Shown here in pieces: positions 32,218 to 32,330 of a stretch of 32,330 nt of DNA. Positions within the stretch are counted from its first letter, which is position 1. Each line of letters opens with the position of its first letter. A model generated the notes under the pieces. That model saw nothing but the letters and a program-made list of their open reading frames with translations, was not told the origin of the DNA and ran no database searches. Source of the DNA: an uncultured Lachnospiraceae bacterium (GTDB lineage: Bacteria > Bacillota > Clostridia > Lachnospirales > Lachnospiraceae); NCBI GenBank assembly GCA_902799015.1, contig CADBZI010000022.1:1-32330 (forward strand), read 5' to 3'. A program made the position numbers and the translations under genes.

Positions 32218-32238
32218 CTTTCGTGGTACACTGTGTAC
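32218..32238 (+). promoter_or_regulatory. Extended -10 promoter with 13-bp palindrome before the last gene
   Basis: TGGTACACT carries an extended -10 (TGn then TACACT, 32227-32232). GTACACTGTGTAC (32226-32238) is a perfect palindrome around a central T that covers the -10 and the likely start site, as an operator would. No good -35 is visible. Confidence 0.4.
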
Positions 32239-32317
32239 AAGGCGTACCTGCAGAAGAATGACCTGAAGAGCCATGCTGCAGGGAATACAGGAAAGCGGAT
32301 GGATAAGGAGGTAAAAC

Positions 32318-32330
32318 ATGGCTTTTTTTG
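32318..32330 (+). CDS. Start of an unidentified gene (partial, cut by window edge)
   Basis: ATG at 32318 follows a strong Shine-Dalgarno AAGGAGG (32305-32311) by 6 bases, so this is very likely a real start codon. Only MAFF can be read before the window ends, which is too little to identify the product. Confidence 0.6.

Overview
This window looks like a chromosomal segment of a Clostridia member, most probably Lachnospiraceae, with moderate GC content. The evidence is the gene order, Gram-positive Shine-Dalgarno sites (AGGAGG type), the presence of glutaminyl-tRNA synthetase, and a cellobiose phosphorylase and alpha-galactosidase of the type found in gut Clostridia. The family assignment is an inference from protein content. 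No rRNA, tRNA, IS element, prophage or CRISPR array is visible. Most of the window is conserved housekeeping DNA.

Region 1 (1-8417) is the secretion/ribosome-maturation block: the end of smc, ftsY, a threonine ammonia-lyase, ylxM, ffh (SRP54), rpsP (S16), khpA, rimM and trmD. Two things depart from the usual layout. A 651-residue membrane-anchored MdoB/LtaS-type phosphoglycerol transferase sits between rimM and trmD, and rplS does not follow trmD. A highly structured non-coding stretch lies before ylxM.

Region 2 (8418-20521) holds a small ACT-domain protein and peptide chain release factor 3 (prfC). It continues into the classic asp23-nusB-xseA-xseB-ispA-dxs-tlyA-nadK-argR-recN series and ends with rpiB. 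Together these cover termination/antitermination, DNA repair, isoprenoid precursors, rRNA methylation, NADP supply and arginine control. A candidate structured RNA, followed by a promoter, separates prfC from asp23.

Region 3 (20522-24355) is a divergent sugar module. A cytoplasmic GH94 cellobiose phosphorylase on the minus strand faces a LacI-family regulator on the plus strand. The shared 287-bp control region has a recognisable promoter in each direction and three near-identical operator-like palindromes with a central CG, consistent with autoregulation plus control of the phosphorylase.

Region 4 (24356-32330) contains mutY, a family 2 glycosyltransferase, glnS, a YdcF-like DUF218 protein, a minus-strand TraX-family membrane protein whose 3' end overlaps that of the YdcF gene, a GH36 alpha-galactosidase, and the first codons of another gene. 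The GH94 and GH36 enzymes suggest growth on plant beta-glucan and galactoside breakdown products. No sugar transporter is inside the window.

I did not find a clearly new multi-gene system. The points most worth checking are non-coding: the structured element before ylxM, the RNA before asp23, the LacI operators, and the apparently leaderless traX promoter.
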